Positions 35,441-46,483 of a stretch of DNA of 64,000 nt are shown here, piece after piece. Source of the stretch: Prorocentrum cordatum (taxonomy: Eukaryota > Sar > Dinophyceae > Prorocentrales > Prorocentraceae); the NCBI GenBank assembly GCA_963575745.1, contig CAUYUJ010020148.1, positions 408,501-472,500 of the forward strand, in the 5' to 3' direction. The position numbers and the translations under genes were made by a program. Under the pieces are notes generated by a model. It worked only from the letters and a program-made list of their open reading frames with translations. It was not told the origin of the DNA and did no database searches. Position 1 is the first letter of the stretch; each line of letters begins with the position of its first letter.

Positions 35441-36482
35441 CACCCACTCGAGCCTGCTGATATGCCAAGGGAAGCGTTCGCGAGTTTTTCTTGGAGTGTT
35501 ACTCTAGGCGAGCTGCGAGCTGGCCGTGCCCACAGGCAGTCATGAGGGGCATTGGCGAGGTTTCTCGGAGTGCAACTCAGGACAGACAGAATGGGCATCA
35601 CGGAGCGCTCGCACCGCCATCGCAATGGGAAGTTTTTTGGAGTACCGACAGGTACAATACGGCAGGGATTTTGAAGGGGGAAAGGTGCTCATCAGGAAGC
35701 CCACCGGTGCGCTCATCCATGGCTACCATATACCGTGGCTACCAGTATGCTCTACCCGCATATATTTCGAGAGGGATAGGTGGGATACTTCAACAGGGTG
35801 TCAGAGACAGATGCGACAATGCATGGGGCATCTCCCGGACAGACCGAGAAGTGAGCCGAGCGGGAGAGGGGGGCACGGAATTAAAATAGTAGAATCAGCA
35901 ACCCCCCAGCAACAGCTTGGGGTCACGGGCCTTCCGCCCCTCCCCCCCCTCCCCCCCCTCCTCCTTTTGAGTTCGTGCCGTCGTCTCCTCCCCCCTTGGT
36001 TTGGGCGCTCAGCTAAGCGCGCGCGCCCCCCTCCCCTAAGGCACGCGGGCGGGCCAGCAGCCGCTCCCCCCGCGCTGACCCGCAGGGGCTCGTGGTGTAA
36101 GGTCGCCAGCTTCTCTTACGGGGCCACCTCGGAGCTCGGTCCTTGAGCTACGTGGTATGCCCCCTGCTGGCCTTAGCGAGAAGGGAATGCTGTAGCAGAA
36201 CCAATCGCAGGGGATTTTGACAAAAATGCGTAAGTCACCTGAGTCGGTGCTTTGACGCTGCGCCCCCTTATGCGGATGTCCTTGTCCTTGTCCTCGTCGT
36301 CGTCGTCCTCCTCCTCCTCAGGGCTGGTAAGGATGGTCGAGAGATCGTCGAAAACCGATTGGCGAGAGCCTTGGACATGCCCGAAGAACATGTTTTTTTT
36401 TTTTTTTTGTAGAGGCGTGGAAACTGCCACGGTCCGTTGTGACTAGAAGAGTCCTTTGAGATCCTCTGCCGTGCGAGCAATT
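35441..36482. other. Unassigned
   Basis: A plus-strand frame at 35622-35830 reads 'MGSFLEYRQVQYGRDFEGGK' and may be a further relic. C-runs at 35939-35965 and a 14-T run at 36392-36408 are indel-prone. A GTCCTTGTCCTCGTCGTCGTCG tract lies at 36280-36325. Confidence 0.35.
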
Positions 36483-36661
36483 ACGGTCGGACCGAGGTAT
36501 AAGATCGAGGACGGTTCGGAGAGGGTGCCCTAATGGTCTTCGTTATTGTTGGATGCTCTTGTGCATCCTGGGGGGGGTGCCCTTGGATGTGTTGTGTGTT
36601 TCTTGGCCGGGCGGAGGGCCTCATGTTTTTGAAGGATATTATTGTTTTTGGTCTGACCGTA
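36483..36661 (-). mobile_element. Dispersed short element, second full copy
   Basis: Reverse complement of the element at 15971-16134. Here the ends are better kept: ACGGTCGGACC at 36483 and GGTCTGACCGT at 36661 form an 11-bp inverted repeat with one mismatch, suggesting a MITE of about 180 bp. Confidence 0.7.
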
Positions 36662-36825
36662 CCTCCTTTCACAGGGTGGAACGGAGATGGGAGGCGAGGG
36701 AGGGCAAACGCATGCCGACGAGACGGGAGGGGGCACGGCGGATTGTATCCCAAACTGCGTTGGGCGGGGATGTGCTCGCAGCGATGCACTTGGGATCCAG
36801 CCAGGGCCGAAAAGGAGGAGTCGAG

Positions 36826-36963
36826 GCCACATGTGAACCCTGCCCCCGCACCCCACGATTTCTAAGGAGGGGTGGGTCACTCCGTTCGTGAGCTCCCGAG
36901 CGGAGTGAACCCCCGCCCCCCCCTTAGAGATCGTGGCGGGCGGGGGCAGGGTCCACATGTGGC
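36826..36963. repeat. Strong hairpin, ~60-bp arms
   Basis: CCACATGTGAACCCTGCCCCCGCACCCCACGATTTCTAAGGAGGGGTGGGTCACTCCG pairs with CGGAGTGAACCCCCGCC...CCTTAGAGATCGTGGCGGGCGGGGGCAGGGTCCACATGTGG around a 16-base loop near 36894-36910. Confidence 0.85.
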
Positions 36964-37365
36964 ACGGAAGAGGGGGATGGGGTCAGACCCGGGCGAAACA
37001 GTCGATTCCATTTTTGTTGTCGATTTGTGCTCAGGGAGGGGTCTGTGCCCCCCTGGCCCGGCAGAGGAACCTGCCAGCGGTGAGGCGCGAGCGCGCTCCC
37101 ATTTTGGTAAATTGCAGAGGTGCTTCAGGGGGGCAAGAACACACACAGATACAATTGACCGTCAATTCCCCGGAAAAAATGCGAACATATGGGAATCTAG
37201 GGAGGGAAGACAGAAACCCAGGACAGATCGGAGGTGAGGGGGTGAGATCGAAGTGGAACGGAGAGCCCCCCTACCGGGAAATCGATTTCGGTTTCGTGTT
37301 CGTGCGTGCCGTGCGTGCGGGCGAGGCGAGGCGAAGCTGCGTGGGCGGGCGAGAGAAAGTCTCCT
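36964..37365. other. Unassigned
   Basis: No gene. The AAAAAATGCGAACATATGGGAATCTAG stretch (37174-37200) resembles 33948-33964 and 38368-38385. Confidence 0.35.
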
Positions 37366-37552
37366 GTGGCTGAGGCGCGGCCGGACCAAATGATTCCCTT
37401 CCGGCGGCCGGGGCCCCGCGGTGTCCCGCCGGTGTCCCGCTGGTGTCCCGTGTGGCTGAGGCGCGGCCGGACCAAATGATTCCCTTCCGGGCGGCCGGGG
37501 CCCCGCGGTGTCCCGCCGGTGTCCCGTCGGTGTCCCGTCGGTGTCCCGTCGG
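37366..37552 (+). repeat. ~90-bp direct duplication plus 11-bp tandem units
   Basis: GTGGCTGAGGCGCGGCCGGACCAAATGATTCCCTTCCGG..GGCCGGGGCCCCGCGG occurs at 37366 and 37451. Each copy is followed by TGTCCCG(C/T)CGG units (three to five copies). Confidence 0.92.
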
Positions 37553-37730
<178 letters not shown>

Positions 37731-37734
37731 GGTA

Positions 37735-38306
37735 TAGTGAGACCGAATGTGAGATCGATTGTGAGATCGATTGTGATATCGATAGTGAGGTCGATAGTGA
37801 GACCCAATGTGAGATCGATAGTGAGATCGATAGTGAGTTCGATAGTGAGATCGATAGTGAGACCGAATGTGAGATCGATTGTGATATTGATTGTGATATC
37901 GATAGTGAGATCGATAGTGAGATCGAACGAGAGGTCGATCATGACTTCGATAGTGAGTTCGATAGTGAGATCGATAGTCAGATCGATTGTGAGATCGATT
38001 GTGACATCGATTGTGATATCGATAGTGAGATCGATAGTGAGACCGAATGTGAGATCGATTGTGAGATCGATTGTGAGATCGATCGAATGAGATCGATAGT
38101 GATATCGGTAGTGAGATTGATCGTGAGACCGAATGTGAGATCGATCGTGAGATCGATCGCGAGATCGATTGTGAGATCTATTGTGAGATCGATTGTGATA
38201 TCGATAGTGAGATCGAGTGTGAGATCGATAGCCAGATCGATTGTGAGATTGATCGAATGAGATCGATAATGAGATCGATAGCGAGATCGATAGTGAGATC
38301 GATCGA
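37735..38306 (+). repeat. 12-bp satellite GTGAGATCGATA
   Basis: About 47 units of GTGAGATCGAT(A/T) with variants (GACCGAATGT, GATATCGAT, GAGTTCGATA). A longer period is visible: the block with GAGACCGAATGTGAGATCGAT recurs near 37738, 37859, 38039 and 38126. The dodecamer gives a regular Arg-Ser-Ile-Val reading that is not evidence of a gene. GATC/ATCGAT sites are very dense. Confidence 0.95.
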
Positions 38307-39149
38307 GTGCGACGGTGGTCCCCCCCCCCTCGCCTCCTTATCACCCGAAGGGTGGTCTATGCGGTATGAAAATATGGGGAATCATGGGATGTGTGTGTAT
38401 TTATTTGTGTGTTTGTGGACCCCGTAAGGTGTTTCAGGGGGAGGGTCAGATGGGGGATTTCGGACCCTCCTTTTTTTCTCCAAATAATCAAGTTGTCACC
38501 TCTTCGTCTGGCGGGAGCCCGCGGAAGGTTGGCGGAAGGATGCGGAAGTATACATCCAGTTTGGGGGGCGGAGGGGACGGCAGGGGGAGGGGGAGAGGAG
38601 GGGAGGGGGCGAGGAGAGAAGGGTTCCCCCGCGGAAGGGGCGCGGAAGCGCCGTCGGAAGCCCGGAAGCAGAGGAGGAGGAGGAGGTGGAGGAGGAGGAG
38701 GAGGAGAAGGAACAGGAGGAGGAGAAGGAGGAGGACTGTATTCGCTTACTCCTCTGATCGGCCATACTATGACATCATTCTGGCTGTCTTTCCTCTCTCG
38801 TCCCACATCTGTACTACTGTCAGCCGCACTCACCTCTTCTGCGCAGGCCAGCCTGCCCTAGCCAGCCTCTGTAATATTATAGCATAATGCAGGCATCTTG
38901 GACGTAACGGGTTCGCGCTACACCCAAGAAGAACGTTACAACAAACACGAGGGTCCTGGTACCAAAGCGGTCCGGGGCAAACCCAACAAACCCGGGGCTG
39001 CTTCCCAAGAGCCGCCACACACAGCCTTTTTCCTTTTCTGATGTACTGTCTTCACGTCGGTTAGTCCCTCACTCTGCTCACGCTCAGCCTCACCTCTCAC
39101 GGCATGCCACTCATCAGCAGGCTCTTTCTGCCTCTTGTACTTCATGCGC
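38307..39149. other. Unassigned, with a GGA tract
   Basis: GGA-rich section at 38570-38735. CCCGCGGAAGG / GCGGAAGG words repeat at 38517-38660. No recognised gene. Confidence 0.4.
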
Positions 39150-39895
39150 AGAGGTGTATGCAGGGTGATGGGGACGGTTTTGTTGAGGTGGATTGTGAGG
39201 TGGGGGATACGATCATCCGTACTTGTGTTGCAGCAGCAGGCTTCCGCTAGCCGTGCTAAATCACAAGCCAGTATATCTTCTGGCTATGACAATCCAGCCC
39301 GCAGCGCCAGCCTACTTTATTTTTTGCCTGACAGCGTGCAGCACAGCCAACAACACTCTGACTCTTGGGAGGAAGGCCTTTTTTTTCCGCCTGGCAGCAC
39401 GCAGCTCAGCCAGCCTCACTGTGCCCTAAAGAAAGCTTGCAAGCCTATATGCCGGCACGACAGGCCAGCCATCAGGGTCAACCTACCCTCACAGCTTGCC
39501 TGACAGCGCGCAGCTCAGTCAGCCTCACTGTAGCCTCGGGAGGGGGATGGGCGGGTTATGGGGGTGGTGGCTACGATCTTCGAATATCTATTGCTGCAGG
39601 TCGTCACTATCTGTGCAACTTGCAAGACTGTATCTCCACAGGCTATTACAGTCCAGCCCGCAGTGTCAGCATATTTTTGTCCCGGCAGTATGCAGCACAA
39701 CCGACCTCACGCTGACCATCGCGAGGAATGCTCAGTTTCGTCTGACAGCACGCAGCTCAGCAAGCCTTACTTCGGAAAAGGTATTACCACCTGCGAGCCC
39801 ATTACTGGCACGACTGGCCAGCCTTCAGGGCCAGCCTACCCATGGCTTGCTTGACAACGCGTAGCCAGCCTCACTCAAGCCTCGGGAAAGGGGTT
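39150..39895 (+). repeat. ~350-bp tandem duplication
   Basis: AATCCAGCCCGCAGCGCCAGC...CCTGACAGCGTGCAGCACAGCC (39290-39350) recurs as AGTCCAGCCCGCAGTGTCAGC...CCCGGCAGTATGCAGCACAACC (39650-39705). (A/C)GCACGCAGCTCAGC(C/A)AGCCT(C/T)ACT recurs at about 39403, 39507 (variant) and 39748. (G/C)GCACGACAGGCCAGCCATCAGGGTCAACCTACCC recurs as GGCACGACTGGCCAGCCTTCAGGGCCAGCCTACCC. Confidence 0.8.
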
Positions 39896-40276
39896 TGTCG
39901 GGTTACATACTGGGGGCTGGGGAGGTAAGTACTTATGGTTTGGGGTACACCTGAATCCCTGGGCAGCTACCCAAGAACTGCTCACAGTGCCGCTCTATCC
40001 TCACGAACGGCGCTCGTGGCACTTTCTCCTTGCGTACGATGCACCTACAGAGGCGGCGCGACCACTGCAACTTATGACCACCTCTTTCATCTTGCTATGA
40101 TATTTAGAGGGCTAATTTACTGAGCTCAGTGCCGTCCTCTGGTGCCTGGCTGGCGCCTACTCGATTTACTACGCTTTTCCTGGGCTTGCTTGCCTCCATT
40201 GCCCGCGGCGCCCGCCACGTCCTTTTTTTCGATTCGAGTCACGTACGTATTCAGTTTCCTACGTTCAGGAACGCCA
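39896..40276. other. Unassigned
   Basis: No gene seen upstream of the GGA tract. Confidence 0.4.
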
Positions 40277-40345
40277 CAGGAGGAGGAGGAGGAGGAGGAG
40301 GAGGAGGAGGAGGAGGAGGAGGAGGAGGAGGAGGAGGAGGGAAGG
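40277..40345. repeat. GGA microsatellite
   Basis: About 21 GGA units. Confidence 0.97.
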
Positions 40346-40699
40346 GGGAGGTTGATGCAACGCAGGCTTCGACGACGGGTCGTGCTCGCTCGATCGCACG
40401 TGGCGAAAAAGAGCTCGTGGGGGGCCCGGCCTTATTGCCAAGCGTCACGAGCGTGTTGAAGACAAATTTCAAGAGGGGGCGCCGTCTGCGCCCGCTCTGG
40501 AAAGAGGTGGAGGGGGGCAGGCACCGCATCTCCCCAGGGTGCCAGCCTCTCCCTCTCCCTCGCACGACGGCGCCTTTGTGCCTCTGCACGGTTGGCGGCG
40601 ATCCTGGCCTTCTGGGGGGAGGAAAGGACGAGGGGAGCGGGCGGGGGCGGAGGCGGAGACGAAGGAGGCGGGGAAAAGAGAAGAGGCCAGGACAGGATA

Positions 40700-41860
40700 C
40701 CGCCTGCTCCTCAGGGGAGCCCACAATCAAATCCACGAAATACTGCTCTGCCTCAGCGTCGGCACCCGACTCTGCAGTCTGGGTCGGAGCCTCCGCTTGA
40801 GGCTCAAAGTCTTGGTCAGAATCTGATTCAAGAAATCTGCTGCGCTCAGGATCCACTCTAGTCCTGTCTCTGCGTTGCCTATGTTCGCCCGCAAAGTCGG
40901 GCGCATACTTTCTAGCATCATCATTCTCAGGTGGCTCCTGGATGCTAGAAACACAAAACTCCATGAGCCCAGCTCTAATATCATCTGCATCCTGGGAATA
41001 GGCCAGAACATTCGGGATCTCTGAGCTGGCCGAGACGGGATCCTCCTCCGAAGAACGGCCAGACATCAAATAAACAACATAATCAACGATAGCAGTGGCA
41101 ATACTTCTACACATGCTACTCGGATAAGCCTTCTTAGAGGCCGTTCGAAACTCGCCCGAGGAAAGTTTCCCCAGGAGGGTCATGTGTGACCCTTTGCCGT
41201 GGGAACAGAAACCGTTGCCTGGAGTGGCCTTCAGGAGGCCAGCCAGAGTGGGCATACGGACCGAGACTATTGTAGTGGGGGCCCTACCTACTCCTCCAGG
41301 ATCCGTACCTTCAGGCTGGTGTTCGCATTGATCGAAAGTGGTTCTGGCCGCACACGGCGCTGACCACGTCGCTGCCATAGGCTTCCATTCAAACGATGAT
41401 GGTGCTCCTCGTGCCCAAGTCGGGCAGGCGGGATGCTCAAGCCATCCAGACGTTCCTGTACGTAGGTGCTCCGCGAGACGCCGTACAAGTGCGTGAAACA
41501 GTTGCGATCTTATACGCACTTGCTCTGACTGACGTCTAGTGGCCCATGGAACTCCCCAGACATGCTGAAGCGACCTGAGCGGGGGGGGGGCCTTCTTGCC
41601 ACCTAGACGCCGACCAAGTTTCACATGGCGCTCCCCCCCCCTGAGTTGATAACACGATGACAGCGAATGTGCTCGACCCATTCTAGCATAGTAGCTTCTC
41701 TAGTAAGGTCTCCTTTAACTTCATCGATCGCGATGTCCACACTTATCACTACGAGCTCCACTGACGGTGAGGCAATCGAGTATTCGATGTGCCACTGAGT
41801 GTCACCTGCACGTCTGCGTCCGCAGTAGAGGTTGAGAACGAAAAACGTGCTGCGCTGTAT
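40700..41860 (-). pseudogene. C-terminal domain with cytosine-C5 methyltransferase-like motifs
   Basis: Assembled across frames: 'FVLNLYCGRRRAGD' (like motif I, the cofactor loop), 'ISVDIAID' (like motif II), then at 41611-41634 the codons for 'GAPCETWSASRW' (like motif IV, PC plus aromatic-Ser), then in the next frame 'PPPLRSLQHVWGVPW' and 'GWLEHPACPTWA' (about 41416-41452; EHP in the place of the ENV of motif VI). After it come 'TTFDQCEHQPEG', 'PTTIVSVRMPTLAGL', 'GFCSHGKGSHMTLLGKLS' and 'GEFRTASKKAYPSSMC' (about 41111-41157), then an acidic tail. From memory this block recurs in dinoflagellate retroelement proteins. That it is a DNA methyltransferase fold is my inference from motif order. 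Confidence 0.55.
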
Positions 41861-43333
41861 TCTGGTAGGTATCTGCACAGCGGCAATTCCAGTCAAATCA
41901 GCAGGATTGTAAAGAAAATGAGGGAGGACTCTATCGGGCCCAGTACCTTCATGAGCCTGAACATCCTTGAATATTTCGAGGTACTCTGCTCTGAGCTGGG
42001 GCGGCGGAAGTGCATAATCAGCGTCAAGAAGAATATCTCGAGCTTGCTCTGGACTGAGGGCTTCAAGAATATCGCGAACAGCTTGGGGGCACTCTCCTGG
42101 GCCTCTGAATGCGGGACACTCCGTGCGCCACCTCCCTTGACCTGCTTTCCTCTGAGCCTGAGGCCTCCTGTCCTCCTCGTTCATGTCTCTAGCCTCCTCG
42201 TGCGTGCAATTCACGTCAGAGAGCCAATACCCAAGAGCGCACTTGGCAGAGTCGAAAACCAAATGCGCCGTTAAAGCGGAGCGGTGTGCAAATTGCTGCC
42301 TGCAAGTAGGACACTGTGTGCTGCTGCCTTGAATACGTCGAATGCTGTGAACTCTGCTGTGATGACATCTGTTGACATGCATCCTTAAACCTTTGGGCTT
42401 GCTGAAATCCTCGCCACACCAAGAACACTTCCAAACCTTCGTGTCCTCGGCCTCGGCAGCACGGAGACGGCGAAACGGACTGTCGTACGCTGGCGGAGCT
42501 CCTGAATCCCACAGGATATCAAAAATCTCTCGCTCTGCAGCTGCAGCAGGGGCTTCCCTTTGCTGTTGGCGCACCGTAGCCTCGAGCGCCTGCCGTATGG
42601 TTCCTTTCCAGGCGGTGGGGGATCTTTTCACCTCGACCTCCCAGGCGTGTAAGTCACTGTGCGGGTCGGGGAACTCCTTGAATCTAGGAAGATACTGCTG
42701 GATCCAGACCAGGTCGTCCTGAATCACGCGTGCCCAGGACCTGGAACATTCCTGGAGACAGGCCCCCAATAGAGCAAGGATGTGCGGGGGGCCGGTGCGC
42801 GAGAGTCTGCCGAACAGGCGAAGCCGATGCGCAGCCAGCAAGTGTTCCACTGCTGGTTTGGCCACAGCTGCGAGTACACTAGCATTGCGAGCAGCGCTGT
42901 CGTCTCTCTTAGGCAACCGCGCCACTGCACGATAGTGCCTCATGAGATCTTCTTGCAAAGGCAGTGCTTGGGCTCTCGTGAGGTATCCCCAATTACTGCT
43001 CTGGTAAGGTCTGCCCGAACAAACCAACGAATCCAACAAAGCCATGGCCGACGTGCGCTCGATGGACGTGTGCTTGAAGACGCGCGTGCAAAGAGCTTGC
43101 CATGCTTGCTGACAACCTTGTTGCCTGTGTGCTAACTCTGGGCCCATGGAGCCTGTCATGTCGTGCACCGTGCCGAGATGCGTGTAGTGCAGCACCCGAT
43201 GCAAGACGACAGTGCCAACGGTGTTAGTACATACATGTATGGAATTGCCGAGTTCGTGTACTAATTGTTGCTGGGTCTTTCTGGCTCCTGGACGTCGAAA
43301 TTGGAACATGAAAGCCGATTTGCCTGGTTTCAC
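41621..43333 (-). pseudogene. Retroelement thumb region, two C2H2 fingers and start of methyltransferase-like domain
   Basis: A 570-residue open frame. After the reverse-transcriptase end come helix-rich sequence, then 'WKCSWCGEDFSKPKGLRMHV' followed by 'NRCHH' (C-x2-C-x12-H-x3-5-C/H, about 42360-42435) and 'STQCPTCRQQFAHRSALTAH' (C-x2-C-x12-H, about 42270-42330). These are probably nucleic-acid binding. Toward the end 'TFFVLNLYCGRRRAGD' (about 41795-41850) and 'VVISVDIAIDEVKGDLT' (about 41700-41760) begin the C-terminal domain described in the next entry. The frame runs into a run of nine G on the minus strand (41633-41640 area), where it leaves the true reading. Confidence 0.75.
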
Positions 43334-44760
43334 GTTGACGCGGAGACCCCGCTCGGAAAAAGGTTTCGATGATAATAGCCGCTAGTATCGGTGCTTGCAT
43401 GAGAAGCGTCCTAGCCTTGCCCATGAAGACAAAGTGCGCATCATCCAAAAAGGCTCCCTCCATTGAGTGGCATGTGTGCACGGGCTCCTCCTCCTCCTTC
43501 TGATAAGCTGCAAGGGGCGAGATGAGCCACGCAGGAAACCTAACCGAAACTCCGAGCTCGAGGAGACGCTCCCGGGCCAGGGACATGATGCGCGCCATGA
43601 CAAAGTTAAACACAAGGTCCCCGTACTGTTGCCCTGGTCCTGATCCCAAGAACGGAAACGCAACGTTCTTCCCGTCCTGGACGAAAAACCATGACTGATC
43701 GTATGCGTCAGACAAAAGAGCTCGGCTGTGTGCTGAAACTCCCGCCCCCTCGAGAGCGGTGACGTGCGTCTGAAGGTATTCCCACAACTCGTGCGCAGCC
43801 TCTGCTGGAAGACCGCGCTCCTTCAACAAAAGTCGTGCTAGCGATTCGTCATCGCCTGCAGTAGCAAAGACCATCTCGCGGACAACCTTGTAGAAGGCCT
43901 GGACTGCGTCGATAAAAATGAAGAGCACCGAGAGTTTGCGAGCCTCTGCTAGTTGCTGCGAGCCTCGAAGTTCCAGGGCTGAGAATTCGGTGCCTCTGCC
44001 CGCCAGTCCTCCGAACTGCCTATCTCCAGCAAGACGAGGGAGCGCTTGGACCACTCGGGCTCTCGTGATGGACCTGCGCCTTTTGCCTAACTGAGAAGAG
44101 CCCAGTATGGATCTGTAGTTGGTGGCCTGGGAGGGGGCGCCAGACTTGAATCCACCCCTTAGTATAAAAAAAAACAACTTCCCACTGGGTAGGTTCACAA
44201 ACTCTGATCGTGCTTTTGACCACTAAAGGGTGATACACCGCGGCAAGAAGATGTGCGAATCTCTTGACAATAGCTCCTTTTATGCCGTCGGGCCCCGCAG
44301 CAGAATCCTTGGCCTGTAGCATAGCTTGCTGCCATCTAGCCAAAGATGGGACATCCTCGAGTGCGATGTCTAAGTTGTGCGTGATGGAGGGGTCCAGGGA
44401 GGGAAGTTGGGCAAAGAACCAATCCAGGTCCTGTCCAGGAACCAGTGCTGCAAATTCCTCCATCCCGAAGTGCTGTATCCACCTATTCGCGACATCGATG
44501 AACGACTTGATGGGCTGCCCATCAATGCCTGCAAGTAACGGCAACGGTGAAGCTGGACGCTTCTTGCGGGAGCATGCCCCCATGGCTCTCAACTTGCTGA
44601 ACGCATCTTTAAAGTCGTGTCTTGCCCATGCTGAAGACACCTGGCTGGCCAGCTCGGAAGTGTACGCGCGTGCATCCATGCCGACTCCCCTGTCGACGAA
44701 TACTGTATGCGTTTCCAAAGACATCTGCCTGGCAGCGAGGCAAATACCTGATATGCGTGC
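43224..44760 (-). pseudogene. Retroelement reverse transcriptase
   Basis: The frame from 44724 gives 'MLQAKDSAAGPDGIKG' (about 44280-44320). After a shift at about 44150-44190, the next frame gives 'NYRSILGSSQLGKRRR' (motif 1), 'FGGLAGRGTEFSALEL' (motif 2), 'LFIFIDAVQAFYKVV' (motif A with its Asp, about 43879-43920), 'GSGPGQQYGDLVFNFVMARI' (motif B, about 43590-43645) and 'GAFLDDAHFVFMG' (motif C, LDD instead of the usual Y/F-x-DD but both Asp kept, about 43420-43460). A further shift near 43340 leads into 'VKPGKSAFMFQF' (motif D region). A functional parent is likely; this copy needs at least two frame corrections. Confidence 0.85.
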
Positions 44761-45046
44761 TCAGTAGTTCCAAAGAGCTGGGAGCCCTGTCGATACCTGA
44801 TCAGGCCATCCTGGAAGGACCCACTTGAGCTCCTCTAAGCCATGCAAGGGGGGCCTCTGGGGATCCAAAAAGCTTCCGTGTTCTCTGACCCATGGTCTGA
44901 AAAAGGCAGTGCTCACGCGGTCCTCGATAGCGAACCTCGGCAACTTCTGAATTGGCAACTCCGGTAATTGATGTAAGCGCCACCAGAGCCCCAGTAGAGC
45001 CGGCCGTAAGAGAGTAGTTAATTGCTGTACCCTAGGAGCCCATCTT

Positions 45047-46320
45047 TTAGTAGGATACCCAGGGTTCCTGGAAGACGTCCTCCAAGTAGCCGTGAGGTGA
45101 CAAAACCATGAGGCCCCAGCCGTGCCACTCGAGGTCTGAGCCCAAGCATGGAAAAAGCAGAGCTTTACGTAGCCGTGAACAGCGCATACCTGCCTGCCGA
45201 AAGCTCCGTAGTTGTATAGTGCGTTGGTCCATCATTTCCAGGGTGGCGTCTGTGATCCAGGGCTGCCTCGGAGTACGACCTCGTGCCGTGCTCCTGACTG
45301 GAAATGCTGTCTCGATGGCAGTGTGCACGTGCCTGTTGATAAACTCGCAATGCACTGACGGGGGGACAGTAGAAGGAATAGCTGGTGCGCCTCTCATCAG
45401 CTCCGCGAAGTGCTGCACTGCTTCAGCCTCTTGAAACTTGGCAGCGTCGCACTCGGGCTTATGCTGTCCGCTGGCGCTCCACAATACGTTGGACAGCGGC
45501 AGCGAGAGTGAGGCAGAGACGACTAGATGGTCCAGGATGGATATGGTGAGATCGAAGTCGGACACCGCGCGTTGGGAGGACACCTGGACCCCGAATGAAC
45601 ATGCAACGTAGTCGATTCTGCGCCCTGCCGAGAGCCCATGGGAGGCTTGGGGGAACCACGTAGCGGATGACGGTTGCCTGGATTCCAAGAAGGTAGACGG
45701 TAACCACAGTTCGGATTCCAAGAGAAACTCGTGAAAGAACTGCCCTGGGAGGTTCTGAACTTCTGCGGCAACTGAGCCTATGCAACGAGATGTGGACGAT
45801 CCGACTCTGGCGTTTGCGTCACATAGGCAAACTACCTCGACGCCTGGTGTACATGTACACGGAATAGACGAGACAATTCCTGCCACCACTGCTAAAAACA
45901 ATCAGGCTGCGCTTTGCTATGCGGTGCGTGGGCCACCATAATGTAAATTGCAAAGTGCTCCACTCGCACCGCCGCAAACAAATACCTTGGCTGTGCAGCA
46001 AGAACGCGTACATGCTTGGGCTGGCAGCGGACTCCTGGTATGACCTCAATGCCCGTGTGCACCCACAGAGAGCAACCGAATTTGCTTTGACCATCGCACT
46101 GAGCATGAACAACATGATAAAGGGGCAACTCGAGAGGTCCCAGTACGAGGAAATCTGGTCTCCACAGTACCAAGAAGAAGCCTTGTCTCCCAAATATCGT
46201 TCCAAGATGACGCATTCTCCCAGACATAAAAAAAGCCCAACAGGTTTGAACTTCTTAGCGATACGGTCTTTGTGGGGGTTCAGCGAGAGGACATACGTAA
46301 TAACCTAAACAAGGCAGACG
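45047..46320 (-). pseudogene. Retroelement EEP endonuclease domain
   Basis: The frame ending at 45892 gives 'EHFAIYIMVAHAPHSKAQ', the beta-strand and His region. A shift near 45895 leads into 'VEVVCLCDANARVGS' (about 45797-45840), equivalent to GDFN; here Asp and Asn are kept as 'CDAN'. Then come 'NLPGQFFHEFLLE', 'LWLPSTFLE', 'RRIDYVACS' (about 45602-45625) and 'DHLVVSASLSLP' (about 45512-45540), the terminal Asp-His pair. All core catalytic positions of a LINE target-nicking endonuclease are therefore present, apart from the reading shift. Confidence 0.8.
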
Positions 46321-46483
46321 CCTTCTCCTGCGCAGATTCTTGAAAGTGCGGCAACTCAGCTCCTGGGGAGGGATACTGCGCTTGGACCTGACGGGACTCG
46401 AAGCGAAGCCACAGCCAGCTCAACTGGATGTCGTCGTCTAGACATACCCTCCCTGCCGTCAGGAGTAGGTATGTCACCTTTAT

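Noticed and set aside
40251-40700. Extension of the retroelement C-terminal frame into Arg/Pro-rich and poly-Pro sequence
   Set aside because: Beyond the acidic tail the composition becomes simple and ends in the GGA microsatellite; the true stop or a shift probably lies near 40700.
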